64,000 bases of DNA from Mediterraneibacter glycyrrhizinilyticus (GTDB lineage Bacteria > Bacillota > Clostridia > Lachnospirales > Lachnospiraceae): the NCBI RefSeq assembly GCF_015560805.1, contig NZ_JADMSO010000006.1:1-64000 (forward strand). The letters are read 5' to 3'. Shown piece by piece: positions 8,916 to 16,401 of this stretch. Below the pieces are notes generated by a model. That model saw only the letters and a list, made by a program, of their open reading frames with translations. It did not search any database and was not told the DNA's origin. Position 1 is the stretch's first letter. Every line of letters begins with the position of its first letter. The position numbers and the translations under genes are program-made.

Positions 8916-11399
8916 ATGAGAAAACAAAAATTCAATGACAACTGGATTTTCCGGACAGGCGGAGGAAGCTCTCTGGAAGCGTTGGCAGGCGGAGACAGGG
9001 CTGGGAAAATGGTGACGCTGCCGCATGACGCGTCGATCGGAAAAGAGCGGAATCCGGAAGAATCGAACGGAAGCGGAAACGGATTTTTCCGGGAAGAGAA
9101 TTACAACTATACAAAAGAATTTGAATTAGACCCAAAAGACAAGGGGAAAAATATTTACTTTGAATTTGAGGGCGTCTATCAGAATGCATTTGTCTACATC
9201 AATCATGCATTTGCGGGAAAATGTCCGTATGGTTACGGCAATTTTTATATTGACGCCACAAAATTTGTACGGTTTGATCGGAAAAATGAGCTTAAGGTCA
9301 TTGTGAAGAACGGCGTACCAAGCGGACGGTGGTATACCGGCGGAGGAATCTACCGTGACGTCAATCTGATGATCGCCGACCGTCTGCATCTGGCGGCGGA
9401 CAGTGTACATTTGGCGGCAGTGGATGTGGAGGAAGATCAGGCGGTGATCCGCGCGGCGGCAACGATCGCTTATACCGGAATCGGAGTGCGTGACGTGCAG
9501 TTTTTTATCCGGCTTTTGGATGCGGATGGAAATGTGGCGGCGGAATCGGTGATGCCGGTGACTGTGGAAGAATATACAGAGCGGGAATATCTCCAGAAAC
9601 TTTATGTGGATCAGCCGAAGCAGTGGGATGAGGAACATCCGTATTTGTATACGTATCAGGCAGTTATCAAAGAGGGAGAGAACATTCTGGATGAAGAAGA
9701 GGGAACGTTCGGAATCCGCAAGCTCCAGTTGGACAGAAAACACGGACTTCGCGTTAACGGAAAAGTTGTTAATCTGCGCGGCGGATGTATCCACCATGAT
9801 AATGGTGTGACCGGGACCGCCGAGTTCGCACATACGGCGGAGTTCCGTGTGAGAAAATTAAAAGAAGCTGGATACAATGCGATCCGAAGTTCTCACTATC
9901 CGATGAGCCGGAGACTTCTGGAAGCATGTGATAAATTCGGAATGTATGTGATGGATGAGTTTTCCGATGTGTGGACGACGACAAAAGTGGACTTTGATTA
10001 CGGTACGCACATGGCGGAATGGTGGGAGCATGATATCACCAATCTGGTGAAGAAAGACTACAATCATCCGTGCGTCATTATGTATTCGATTGGAAATGAG
10101 ATTCCGGAGACCGGAAACAAATTTGATACACAGTGGGGAAAGAAGCTTGCGGATAAATTGCGCAGTCTCGACGACAGCCGTTATGTGACGAACAGTCTGA
10201 ACCTGATGCTGAGTATCATGGATCGTTTGGGCGAAATGAAAGAACAGATGGCAGCGCAGGCGGAAGCAAAAGCAAATGCAAAAGATACCGAAGGCAAAGA
10301 TCTTCGAGAAAATTCAGAGATCAACAGTATGATGAGCAGCATGGGGGATATGATGAACATGCTGATCGGCAGTGAGATCGCAGGAAAGGCGACGGAGGAA
10401 GCTTTTGCTCAGGTGGATATTGCTGGATATAACTATGCGCAATGTCGTTATGAACCGGATGCAAAGCGTTATCCGAACCGGATCATCGTAGGTTCGGAGA
10501 CATTTCCGAAAGATCTGGATGAGAACTGGGAGCTAGTTGAAAAACATCCGTATGTGATCGGAGATTTTTCATGGACTGCATGGGATTATCTCGGAGAAGC
10601 AGGAATCGGAAAAATCTTGTATGAGGAACAGCCGGGAATGGGATTTTATGCGCCGTATCCGTATAAGGCGGCATATTGCGGAGACTTAAACCTGCTCGGT
10701 GACAGACGACCGGTTTCTTATTGGAGAGAAATGATCTGGGGACTGCGCAAAGCGCCGTATCTCAGTGTGCAGCTTCCGCAGTATTATGGCATCACCCCGC
10801 AGATGACAAACTGGAGTATGACAAATGCCGTCCGAAGCTGGAACTGGAACGGGTACGAGGGAAAACCGGTGGTCGTGGAAGTTTACACTGATGCAGAAGA
10901 AGCGGAACTGTACATCAACGGTGAGTTGAAAGAACGGAAAGTCGTAGGTGAAAAGAAAAAATATATTGCCGAGTTTGATACGATCTATATGCCGGGCGTC
11001 GTAGAAACGGTTGTCTATAAAGACGGAACCGAAGTTGGCAGAGACCGGATCATAACTGCAAAAGACGAGGTGCAGATCACAGCAGTTGCGGATGCAAAAG
11101 AAATTCCGGCAGACGGCAGTGACATTTGTTATGTGGAGATCAGTCTCGATGACGAAAACGGCAACCGGAATCCGGGAGCGGACAAAGCAGTGAGGGTATC
11201 CGTGGATGGTCCGGGCGTGATCCTTGGATATGGAAGCGCCGATCCGGAATCGGAAGAAAATTATTTTGATATGACGGCAAAGGCATATGAGGGACGTCTT
11301 CGCGCGGCAGTACGCGGAAACGGAGCTGCCGGAACGATCACGGTGACTTTGCAGGCAGAGGGATGCGAGGATGTGAAAGTACAGATCGAAGCAGTGTAA
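8916..11399 (+). CDS. Glycoside hydrolase family 2, second of the tandem pair
   Basis: An 827-residue paralogue of the upstream GH2 with the same domain order. The jelly-roll signature is GRWYTGGGIYRDVNL, acid/base Glu395 lies in GNEIPE and nucleophile Glu528 in SETF. A methionine- and lysine/alanine-rich insertion lies between the catalytic motifs (about 436-490), different in sequence from that of its neighbour. No signal peptide, so cytosolic. A GGGAGG site precedes the start. The pair probably arose by duplication and may split closely related beta-glycosides between them; this division is inference. Confidence 0.9.
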   Translation: MRKQKFNDNWIFRTGGGSSLEALAGGDRAGKMVTLPHDASIGKERNPEESNGSGNGFFREENYNYTKEFELDPKDKGKNIYFEFEGVYQNAFVYINHAFAGKCPYGYGNFYIDATKFVRFDRKNELKVIVKNGVPSGRWYTGGGIYRDVNLMIADRLHLAADSVHLAAVDVEEDQAVIRAAATIAYTGIGVRDVQFFIRLLDADGNVAAESVMPVTVEEYTEREYLQKLYVDQPKQWDEEHPYLYTYQAVIKEGENILDEEEGTFGIRKLQLDRKHGLRVNGKVVNLRGGCIHHDNGVTGTAEFAHTAEFRVRKLKEAGYNAIRSSHYPMSRRLLEACDKFGMYVMDEFSDVWTTTKVDFDYGTHMAEWWEHDITNLVKKDYNHPCVIMYSIGNEIPETGNKFDTQWGKKLADKLRSLDDSRYVTNSLNLMLSIMDRLGEMKEQMAAQAEAKANAKDTEGKDLRENSEINSMMSSMGDMMNMLIGSEIAGKATEEAFAQVDIAGYNYAQCRYEPDAKRYPNRIIVGSETFPKDLDENWELVEKHPYVIGDFSWTAWDYLGEAGIGKILYEEQPGMGFYAPYPYKAAYCGDLNLLGDRRPVSYWREMIWGLRKAPYLSVQLPQYYGITPQMTNWSMTNAVRSWNWNGYEGKPVVVEVYTDAEEAELYINGELKERKVVGEKKKYIAEFDTIYMPGVVETVVYKDGTEVGRDRIITAKDEVQITAVADAKEIPADGSDICYVEISLDDENGNRNPGADKAVRVSVDGPGVILGYGSADPESEENYFDMTAKAYEGRLRAAVRGNGAAGTITVTLQAEGCEDVKVQIEAV

Positions 11400-11484
11400 G
11401 ACTTGCGACAGCGTGATAGGGATTATGAGCGTATAAAGAGATGGACAATGAAACAAGAATGATACAGGAACGTAACGGGAACGT

Positions 11485-11523
11485 CAGTGTACAAGTGACA
11501 TATTATTTTCCACTTGTACATTG
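11485..11523. repeat. Palindromic element, copy 1
   Basis: Hairpin with 13-bp arms, CAGTGTACAAGTG and CACTTGTACATTG (one mismatch). A related element with the same loop-side TATTTTCC lies at 58354-58392, also just past a stop codon. Confidence 0.5.
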
Positions 11524-11531
11524 ACATTGTC

Positions 11532-11574
11532 AGAGTCGGGATACAAAGAACGGATCGTCTTGTACCCCGACTCT
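11532..11574. terminator. Hairpin between convergent GH2 and alcohol dehydrogenase genes
   Basis: Arms AGAGTCGGGATACAA and TTGTACCCCGACTCT (one mismatch) form a strong hairpin. It lacks a long T-run, so termination strength is uncertain. Confidence 0.55.
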
Positions 11575-11658
11575 ATATTGTTGTGATCCGTTAATGGATC
11601 CTGCGATCAATTAGATGATCCATCCGGCGATTGATCAGACGACCGGTTCGTCGATCTG

Positions 11659-12717
11659 TTAGTCGATAAATACGATCGGTTTGATCAAATCTTTCGGTTT
11701 ATCTTTCATCATCAGGAGCGCTTCTTCTACTTTGTCAAAACCGTGGAACTGATGCGTGACAAGGCGTGACGGACAGATCCGTTTTGTCTCGATCAGGGAA
11801 ATCAGTTTTTCCATACGAAGTCTTCCGCCCGGCATCAGTCCGGCAGCGATCTGTTTGTGTCCCATACCGCATCCCCATTCTACACGCGGGATCTTGATAT
11901 AATCGCCCTCTCCGATGTAGTTGACATTTCCGATTTTTCCGCCCGGCTTTAAGACATTGATGGCAGTTGCAAATATGTCCACATCTCCGCCTGCGATCAC
12001 GACTTTGTCGACGCCTTTTCCGGAAGTGAGGTTCATCACCTGTTCTTCAATGCTTCCGTTGCGGTAGTTGATGATGTGGGTTGCGCCAAATTCTTTGGCA
12101 ATCTCGATACAGTTCGGACGGCTTCCGACTGCATAAATCTCAGAAGCGCCGCGGATCGCAGCTCCTGCAACGGACATCAGTCCTACCGGACCGATACCGA
12201 TCACGAGTACCTTATCGCCAAACTGAACGTCAGCCAGCTCGACACCGTGGAAACCGGTCGGGATCATATCGCAGAGCATAACGCCGGATACGTCATCGAT
12301 GGATCCCGGCAGGATCGCCATATTGCCATCGGCATCGTTTACATGGAAGTATTCTGCAAATACACCGTCTTTAAAGTTAGAGAATTTCCAGCCTGCCAGC
12401 ATTCCGCCGGAGTGCATGGAGTAACCGGCCTGTGCTTCCAGAGAATTCCAGTCGGGAGTGATCGCAGGGACAACAACCCTGTCGCCCGGTTTGAAATCTT
12501 TTACCTCACTGCCGACTTTTTCGACGATACCAACGGCTTCATGCCCGAGGATCATATCGGTACGTTCTCCGATCGCGCCGGACCATACGGTGTGGACGTC
12601 GGATGTACAGGGAGAAATTGCCGTAGGGCGTACAAGCGCATCTTTAGCGCCAAGTACAGGGATGTCTTTTTCTACCCATCCGATCTCTCCGATTTTCTTC
12701 ATTGCGAAACCTTTCAT
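11659..12717 (-). CDS. NADP-dependent secondary (isopropanol-type) alcohol dehydrogenase
   Basis: A 352-residue zinc medium-chain dehydrogenase interconverting secondary alcohols and ketones. It resembles the Thermoanaerobacter brockii enzyme along its whole length. Catalytic zinc ligands Cys37, His59 and Asp150 are at the same positions. The nucleotide fold GIGPVGLM is followed by Ser199, Arg200 and Tyr218, the set that selects NADP in that enzyme. The structural-zinc cysteine cluster of horse-liver-type enzymes is missing, as in the brockii group. The start has AGGAGG upstream. Single-gene unit; physiological substrate unknown. Confidence 0.93.
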   Translation of the reverse strand: MKGFAMKKIGEIGWVEKDIPVLGAKDALVRPTAISPCTSDVHTVWSGAIGERTDMILGHEAVGIVEKVGSEVKDFKPGDRVVVPAITPDWNSLEAQAGYSMHSGGMLAGWKFSNFKDGVFAEYFHVNDADGNMAILPGSIDDVSGVMLCDMIPTGFHGVELADVQFGDKVLVIGIGPVGLMSVAGAAIRGASEIYAVGSRPNCIEIAKEFGATHIINYRNGSIEEQVMNLTSGKGVDKVVIAGGDVDIFATAINVLKPGGKIGNVNYIGEGDYIKIPRVEWGCGMGHKQIAAGLMPGGRLRMEKLISLIETKRICPSRLVTHQFHGFDKVEEALLMMKDKPKDLIKPIVFID

Positions 12718-12925
12718 GTTAGAACCTCCTTGATCTTTTTAATGTTTGATATAATTTTAACATACTTTAGATAAAAACGGTTGTTTTTGAGTCTGTGGAT
12801 ATGGTAAAAAATCAGAAGAAATGGGAAAGAACCATGCGGTTCGGGAAGCGGAAAATTTGCGGGAACAGGATGAAAAAATTTGAGAGAAATTTTAGGGAAA
12901 ATTTTAGGGAATGGTGCGGAATTTG

Positions 12926-12954
12926 TTGACAAACAAGAAAGAATCCGATAGAAT
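12926..12954 (+). promoter_or_regulatory. Promoter of tRNA-Leu
   Basis: TTGACA (12926-12931), 17-bp spacer, TAGAAT (12949-12954), about 40 bp before the tRNA. Confidence 0.8.
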
Positions 12955-12995
12955 CAATATGGTTCGTGAGTGGAGAAATCCCTCCGATTTTTTAT

Positions 12996-13075
12996 GCGGA
13001 TGTGGCGGAATTGGCAGACGCGCCAGACTTAGGATCTGGTGGGAGACCGTGCAGGTTCAAGTCCTGTCATCCGCA
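12996..13075 (+). tRNA. tRNA-Leu (anticodon UAG)
   Basis: The 7-bp acceptor stem GCGGATG/CATCCGC, anticodon stem CCAGA/TCTGG with loop CTTAGGA (anticodon TAG), a long class II variable arm and the T loop TTCAAGT fold into a complete leucine tRNA. CCA is not encoded. The last 14 bases (13062-13075) lie inside the 16-bp attachment repeat, so integration keeps the tRNA whole. Confidence 0.95.
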
Positions 13076-13077
13076 TT
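13062..13077 (+). repeat. attL (16-bp core, within tRNA-Leu 3' end)
   Basis: TCCTGTCATCCGCATT, identical to 21965-21980. The sequence diverges immediately on both sides. Confidence 0.9.
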
Positions 13078-13080
13078 ATA

Positions 13081-13126
13081 AAACGGCAGAATGCGCTAAA
13101 ACAGTGCGTTTTCTGCCGTTTCTTTT
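13081..13126. terminator. Terminator between tRNA-Leu and integrase
   Basis: AAACGGCAGAA (13081-13091) pairs with TTCTGCCGTTT (13111-13121), followed by CTTTTTG. It lies inside the element, so it replaces the native tRNA terminator now found past attR. Confidence 0.8.
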
Positions 13127-13132
13127 TGTCTT

Positions 13133-13150
13133 TGATACTAAAATGATACT
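13133..13150 (+). repeat. Putative integrase arm-type site, left
   Basis: TGATACTAAAATGATACT, two TGATACT units. A copy with one mismatch lies at 21844-21861 near the right end. Paired short repeats inside each end are typical of tyrosine-recombinase arm sites; that role is inferred. Confidence 0.5.
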
Positions 13151-13153
13151 ATT

Positions 13154-14239
13154 TCAATAATTATCTGATGAGTAGAGTTTTTCTAATTTGTCTGCAACTT
13201 CACTTTGTTTTGATGGAAACAAGTGAGAATATATGTCGAGTGTAGTTGATACATTCTCATGTCCGAGTCGCTCCGATACCAGTAACGCAGAAAAACCGAG
13301 TTCGATTAATAGCGAGGCGTGAGAGTGTCGGAGATCGTGCAGCCGGATATGATGCAGTCCGGCAAGCGTTTCGTGTTTTTTCATGTGTTGCAAGTATGGA
13401 TTCTTAGAAGAAGTAAAAAGCAATGTGTCTGACGTTGCTCCATAGATGCGCTTCATGTGTCGATCGAGACACTTACATAAAAAGCTGGGGATCGTGACTG
13501 TACGATTCCCTTTTTCTGTTTTGGGTGGTGTTATAACCGTTTTGCTGTCTATTTTATGATACGTTTTATTTATGCTGATCGTTCTGGCTTTTAGATCTAC
13601 ATCTGCAAAGGTCAAAGCCATGAGCTCCCCGATTCTCATACCAGTGTAGTACAAGACAAGGAAAGCCGTGTAAAATGGATCTGACTTGTCAAACGTAGCG
13701 ATAAATCGGTTAAATTCTTCCAGAGTCCAAAACTGGACACTCTTCACTTTCTTCCCGATATTATCCCCCGCGATCTGGCAGGGATTCCTTGCAAGTCCGT
13801 AATATTTCACAGCAAAATTAAACACAGCAGAGCACTCCATCACGATATTATGCAGATAGGACTGTGACAGCAGCTTTCCATTTGCTCCTGTGGCTGTCTT
13901 TAGCTCAGCTTGCCATTTCCTTATATCAGCGGCAGTGATACTGTTGAGTGGCTTATCTTTAAAATAAGGGATCACCCACGCTTCAAGGCGCCCTTTTTCG
14001 CTCTTATAAGAACTCAGCTTTGCATGGGCTTTCTTGTCCTCAAGAAATAGCTCGCACATAGCGGAAAAACTCATGTCAGGGCTTCCTTGCTGTTGTTCCA
14101 AAAACTGTCGTTCCCAGTCTTTCGCTTCACGCTGCAGCTTGAACCCTCGTTTCAACTTCTGCTTTTTGTTCCCTTGCCAGTCCGTATAGTAGAATTTGCA
14201 GTACCATGTTCCGGTTTTTTCGTCTTTGTATGTTGGCAT
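13154..14239 (-). CDS. Tyrosine-recombinase integrase
   Basis: A 361-residue site-specific recombinase that should integrate and excise the element at tRNA-Leu. The N-terminal part is an AP2-like arm-binding segment (TGTWYCKFYYTDWQGNK), then a SAM-like core-binding domain. The catalytic domain shows Arg in YTGMRIGELMAL, HxLRH in HDLRHSHASLL, and a late LGHENVSTTLDIYSHL holding the second His and a Tyr near the nucleophile position. The start at 14239 has AAGGAAAGGAAG upstream; a longer start at 14272 lacks one. It reads towards attL, 79 bp from the tRNA. Confidence 0.95.
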   Translation of the reverse strand: MPTYKDEKTGTWYCKFYYTDWQGNKKQKLKRGFKLQREAKDWERQFLEQQQGSPDMSFSAMCELFLEDKKAHAKLSSYKSEKGRLEAWVIPYFKDKPLNSITAADIRKWQAELKTATGANGKLLSQSYLHNIVMECSAVFNFAVKYYGLARNPCQIAGDNIGKKVKSVQFWTLEEFNRFIATFDKSDPFYTAFLVLYYTGMRIGELMALTFADVDLKARTISINKTYHKIDSKTVITPPKTEKGNRTVTIPSFLCKCLDRHMKRIYGATSDTLLFTSSKNPYLQHMKKHETLAGLHHIRLHDLRHSHASLLIELGFSALLVSERLGHENVSTTLDIYSHLFPSKQSEVADKLEKLYSSDNY

Positions 14240-14259
14240 ATATGATCTTCCTTTCCTTA

Positions 14260-14284
14260 CCGGGCGGGGCATAGGTCAGAAGAT
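14260..14284 (+). repeat. Element-specific GC-rich repeat, copy 1
   Basis: CCGGGCGGGGCATAGGTCAG plus AAGAT. A 25-bp copy with one mismatch lies at 15549-15573 and a 13-bp core (CCGGGCGGGGCAT) at 18232-18244. All are in gaps between genes and in the same orientation. Function unknown. Confidence 0.6.
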
Positions 14285-14287
14285 CAG

Positions 14288-14316
14288 TTGACATATTTTC
14301 TTTAATTGACTATAAT
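14288..14316 (+). promoter_or_regulatory. Consensus promoter of the antisense (antitoxin) RNA
   Basis: TTGACA (14288-14293), 17-bp spacer, TATAAT (14311-14316): a perfect sigma-A promoter with no reading frame behind it. It fires towards the small toxin gene on the other strand. Confidence 0.8.
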
Positions 14317-14322
14317 ATACTC

Positions 14323-14435
14323 ACTAAGACAGCCGAGAAGATAGCTCAAACCTATCCGCTTCGGCGAAAAATTAAAAAGTAACTATCAGAGATAGCCGCC
14401 TAATTCTTTACCAGAGAGCAGGGCGGCTATTTTCT
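14323..14435 (+). ncRNA. Putative antitoxin RNA of a type I toxin-antitoxin pair
   Basis: A roughly 110-nt transcript is predicted from the consensus promoter at 14288-14316 to the hairpin at 14392-14430 followed by TTTTCTG. It overlaps the 3' end of the toxin mRNA on the opposite strand and shares 5'-repeat sequence with it. This layout resembles the convergent Fst/RNAII par module. RNA ends are inferred from promoter and terminator positions. Confidence 0.6.
14392..14430. terminator. Shared bidirectional terminator of toxin and antitoxin RNAs
   Basis: ATAGCCGCC (14392-14400) pairs with GGCGGCTAT (14422-14430). The toxin stop codon lies inside the stem. Confidence 0.75.
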
Positions 14436-14513
14436 GTCTTTGTCATTTCTGACTAATGTGATAATAGCGCATATCATAATCACAAAAGTAAATATATCAC
14501 TGTATGTAACCAT
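14427..14513 (-). CDS. Putative holin-like type I toxin peptide (28 aa)
   Basis: A 28-residue peptide starting MVTYSDIFTFVIMICAI: one hydrophobic helix and a charged tail ending NDKDRK. The MVTY start and layout match the small holin-like toxin family of Firmicutes, which damages the membrane. AAAGGGG lies 8 bases before the start. A convergent antisense RNA with a perfect promoter overlaps its 3' end, as expected for type I control. It may stabilise the integrated element. It could be a non-toxic leader peptide, but the flanking inverted repeat argues against that. Confidence 0.65.
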   Translation of the reverse strand: MVTYSDIFTFVIMICAIITLVRNDKDRK

Positions 14514-14698
14514 GTTATCATCCCCTTTACTAAGACTCAAAGCGGATGATATGACCGCCCTCTCGGCTGCCTTAATAAGTATATTATTGTCAATGAACGG
14601 CTTCGCTCATAATTGAGCTTTATCGGTCTGATCGGTTTCTTCCAATTCTGGAAAAAACTCATTGTGCAAAGAGCAATTTTGCGCTGCGAAATTCGTCA

Positions 14699-15175
14699 TT
14701 ACTCTTCGTCTTTTCTCTTGCTCTTTAAAAATTCGGCGAATTTTCTAATCTCGTTAAGTTCGTCTTCTGTGTATTCGTCACCGTCAAAGTGCGCGGCTAT
14801 TGTGGTAATTGGTTCCGAACTTGAAGTTATTGAAAACTCTTTTGTTTCTCCGGTTTTTGAATTTTGAATCTTAATATGTTTTTCGTCAAGTAGTTTTTTT
14901 AATACAAGAGATATTTGTTCCTCTGTGTCAAAATCTGTTAAGTCAAATACAATTCCTTCCTCTCCGTCTATTACTTCACTGTCACCAACAAATTCGTTTA
15001 GTGTGATTCCTAATCCGGTGCATATCTTCATTACAAGATCTATTTTTGCATCTTGTGAATCGCGCTGAATAAACGAATATAGGGTTGTAGATGGTACACC
15101 TATTTGTTTTGCAAATTCCTTAACTGTTAAGCCTTTTTTGTAAAGTAAATCTTTTAACTTATTTCCTAACGCCAT
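14699..15175 (-). CDS. CI-like XRE-family repressor
   Basis: A 158-residue protein with an N-terminal XRE helix-turn-helix (LTVKEFAKQIGVPSTTLYSF) and an acidic C-terminal region without a recognisable LexA-type peptidase Ser/Lys pair. It is divergent from the Cro-like gene. Five operator-like palindromes lie between them, and its own promoter (TTTACA 15221-15226, TTTAAT 15198-15203, read leftward) encloses the first. It should keep the element silent. Lacking an obvious self-cleavage domain, release may need a helper-phage or host anti-repressor; that is inference. Confidence 0.85.
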   Translation of the reverse strand: MALGNKLKDLLYKKGLTVKEFAKQIGVPSTTLYSFIQRDSQDAKIDLVMKICTGLGITLNEFVGDSEVIDGEEGIVFDLTDFDTEEQISLVLKKLLDEKHIKIQNSKTGETKEFSITSSSEPITTIAAHFDGDEYTEDELNEIRKFAEFLKSKRKDEE

Positions 15176-15204
15176 TGTTCCACACCTCCACTATTTTATT
15201 AAAA

Positions 15205-15302
15205 CACGAAAAAACGTATTTGTAAACCAATAATACGAAAAAAGGTATTGACATTAAATACGAATAAGCGTAATATGAAAATGCGTAATGCGAAAAAACG
15301 TA
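15205..15302. promoter_or_regulatory. Divergent control region with five operator palindromes
   Basis: Five sites fit TACG-N6-CGTA (each with at most two mismatches): 15205-15218, 15234-15247, 15259-15272, 15274-15287 and 15289-15302. The last three are spaced exactly 15 bp apart. The rightward promoter is TTGACA (15248-15253), 17-bp spacer, TAATAT (15271-15276). Site 3 fills its spacer and site 4 covers its -10 box, so repressor binding should shut it off. Confidence 0.8.
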
Positions 15303-15343
15303 ATACAGTAAACAGTGAATTTGTAATCTGGAGGTGAGAACAA

Positions 15344-15544
15344 ATGACAATCGACAACATGAAATTTGACATTGCACTGGCAAACAGTGGGTTGACGCTT
15401 GCACAGGCTGCGGAACGTGCCGGAATAAGCCGACAGCGTTATCATGTGATTTTGAACCAGAAGAATGTGACGCCTGTCGCGGCTGGCAAAATTGCCCGAA
15501 GTCTCGGCGTGGATGTAACTGAAATCATCGAAATGGAAAACTAA
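15344..15544 (+). CDS. Cro-like XRE-family DNA-binding protein
   Basis: A 66-residue protein that is almost only a helix-turn-helix (LTLAQAAERAGISRQRYHVI, then VTPVAAGKIARSLGVDVTEI). It is the first gene of the rightward transcription unit, behind the five-operator region, with GGAGGTGA before its start. By position and size it is the Cro-like partner of the divergent repressor. Confidence 0.85.
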   Translation: MTIDNMKFDIALANSGLTLAQAAERAGISRQRYHVILNQKNVTPVAAGKIARSLGVDVTEIIEMEN

Positions 15545-15548
15545 AGCT

Positions 15549-15573
15549 CCGGGCGGGGTATAGGTCAGAAGAT
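15549..15573 (+). repeat. Element-specific GC-rich repeat, copy 2
   Basis: 25 bp, differing at one base from 14260-14284. It lies just after the Cro-like gene. Confidence 0.6.
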
Positions 15574-15659
15574 GAGCGGTTAGAGAAGCCGGAACGAATC
15601 TCGAATACCAAACAGGTACGCGGGTATTTGCACCGGTGCAACAGAAAGGAGGACAAACA

Positions 15660-15842
15660 GTGACAAGACAGATATTGACAGCGAAAGATATTTCAGAGAT
15701 CTGCGGCATATCTGAAAGTAAAGCTTACCAGATCATCAGAAAACTTAATGAAGAACTGGAAAAAGCAGGGTATCTTACATTCCGCGGACGGGTAAGCCGG
15801 GCATTCTTCTACGAAAGAATGTACGGAATGAAGAACGATTAG
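15660..15842 (+). CDS. Small excisionase-like helix-turn-helix protein
   Basis: A 60-residue protein starting with GTG at 15660, chosen because AAAGGAGG ends 7 bases before it. The fold predicted from LTAKDISEICGISESKAYQI, then a long helix and a GYLTFRGRVSR wing, is a winged or MerR/Xis-like DNA-binding unit. Such proteins are frequent beside Cro-like genes in Firmicute phages and conjugative elements, where they act as excisionase or early regulator. The exact role here is not shown. Confidence 0.65.
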   Translation: MTRQILTAKDISEICGISESKAYQIIRKLNEELEKAGYLTFRGRVSRAFFYERMYGMKND

Positions 15843-15855
15843 CAGGTGAATGAAA

Positions 15856-16401
15856 ATGCCTTGGTATAGCAAATTCTATGATTCTACTGGACTTGTAGAA
15901 GTCGGCGGCGTGAATCTTCCAGCCTGTTCTTGGTTTGGAGCGCCACCGGATGATCTGATGGAGAAAATTAAGACTGATATGTCCGCTGCGGAGCAATCCG
16001 GCGATCTTGTGGATCTGTTTAAATGCAGATGCAAGGGTCCGGAGCTGACGGATCGGCAGAAGTTCAAGGGAACTATTAAGCCGGAAATGAAGCTTTACAA
16101 GAATACTTTTAAGAAGATACTTGGTTATGAGCTTACAACACCGGGATTCGCGGACGATATACTTAATCAGCTTGAAGTACTCGGATGCAGTCATGCCCGG
16201 GAGTATTATGAGACAGTAAAAAACGAATGGCAGCAGGAGTATTCCTCACAAATGAAGAATACAGGGGAATGGTACAGAAGACAGGATTTTGAAAGAAAGG
16301 AAGTGAATGAATCACGGAAGCAAGAGAAACAGCAAGAAGTGGAACGGAAGAACCGGGGATTGTCCCGGGAATATGTAGTAAGCCAGATACTAAGATGGTG
16401 A
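15856..16401 (+). CDS. Phage-type protein of unknown function
   Basis: A 181-residue protein, not recognised. The N-terminal half is globular, with MPWYSKFYDSTGLVEVGG at the start and a Cys pair in FKCRCKG. The C-terminal third is a highly charged, probably helical tail rich in Glu, Lys, Arg and Gln. Its stop overlaps the start of the VapE-type gene (ATGGTGA), so the two are translationally coupled. That position suggests a helper of replication, such as a primase-like or loading partner; this is inference only. Confidence 0.7.
   Translation: MPWYSKFYDSTGLVEVGGVNLPACSWFGAPPDDLMEKIKTDMSAAEQSGDLVDLFKCRCKGPELTDRQKFKGTIKPEMKLYKNTFKKILGYELTTPGFADDILNQLEVLGCSHAREYYETVKNEWQQEYSSQMKNTGEWYRRQDFERKEVNESRKQEKQQEVERKNRGLSREYVVSQILRW

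Larger units (their letters stand above)
14305..14594. repeat. 34-bp inverted repeat flanking the type I toxin module
   Basis: 14305-14338 and the complement of 14561-14594 match at 30 of 34 positions. Both arms contain the shared ATAATATACT and CAGCCGAGA blocks. They place similar promoter ends and similar RNA 5' ends on the toxin and antisense transcripts. Confidence 0.8.

Noticed and set aside
11585-11655. Cluster of GATC words behind the alcohol dehydrogenase gene
   Set aside because: GATC is generally frequent in this sequence because of codon use, and the cluster shows no regular spacing. Too weak for an origin or methylation-control claim.
12996-13075. tRNA-Leu possibly broken by the integrated element
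   Set aside because: All stems pair and the att core restores the 3' end, so the tRNA is intact.
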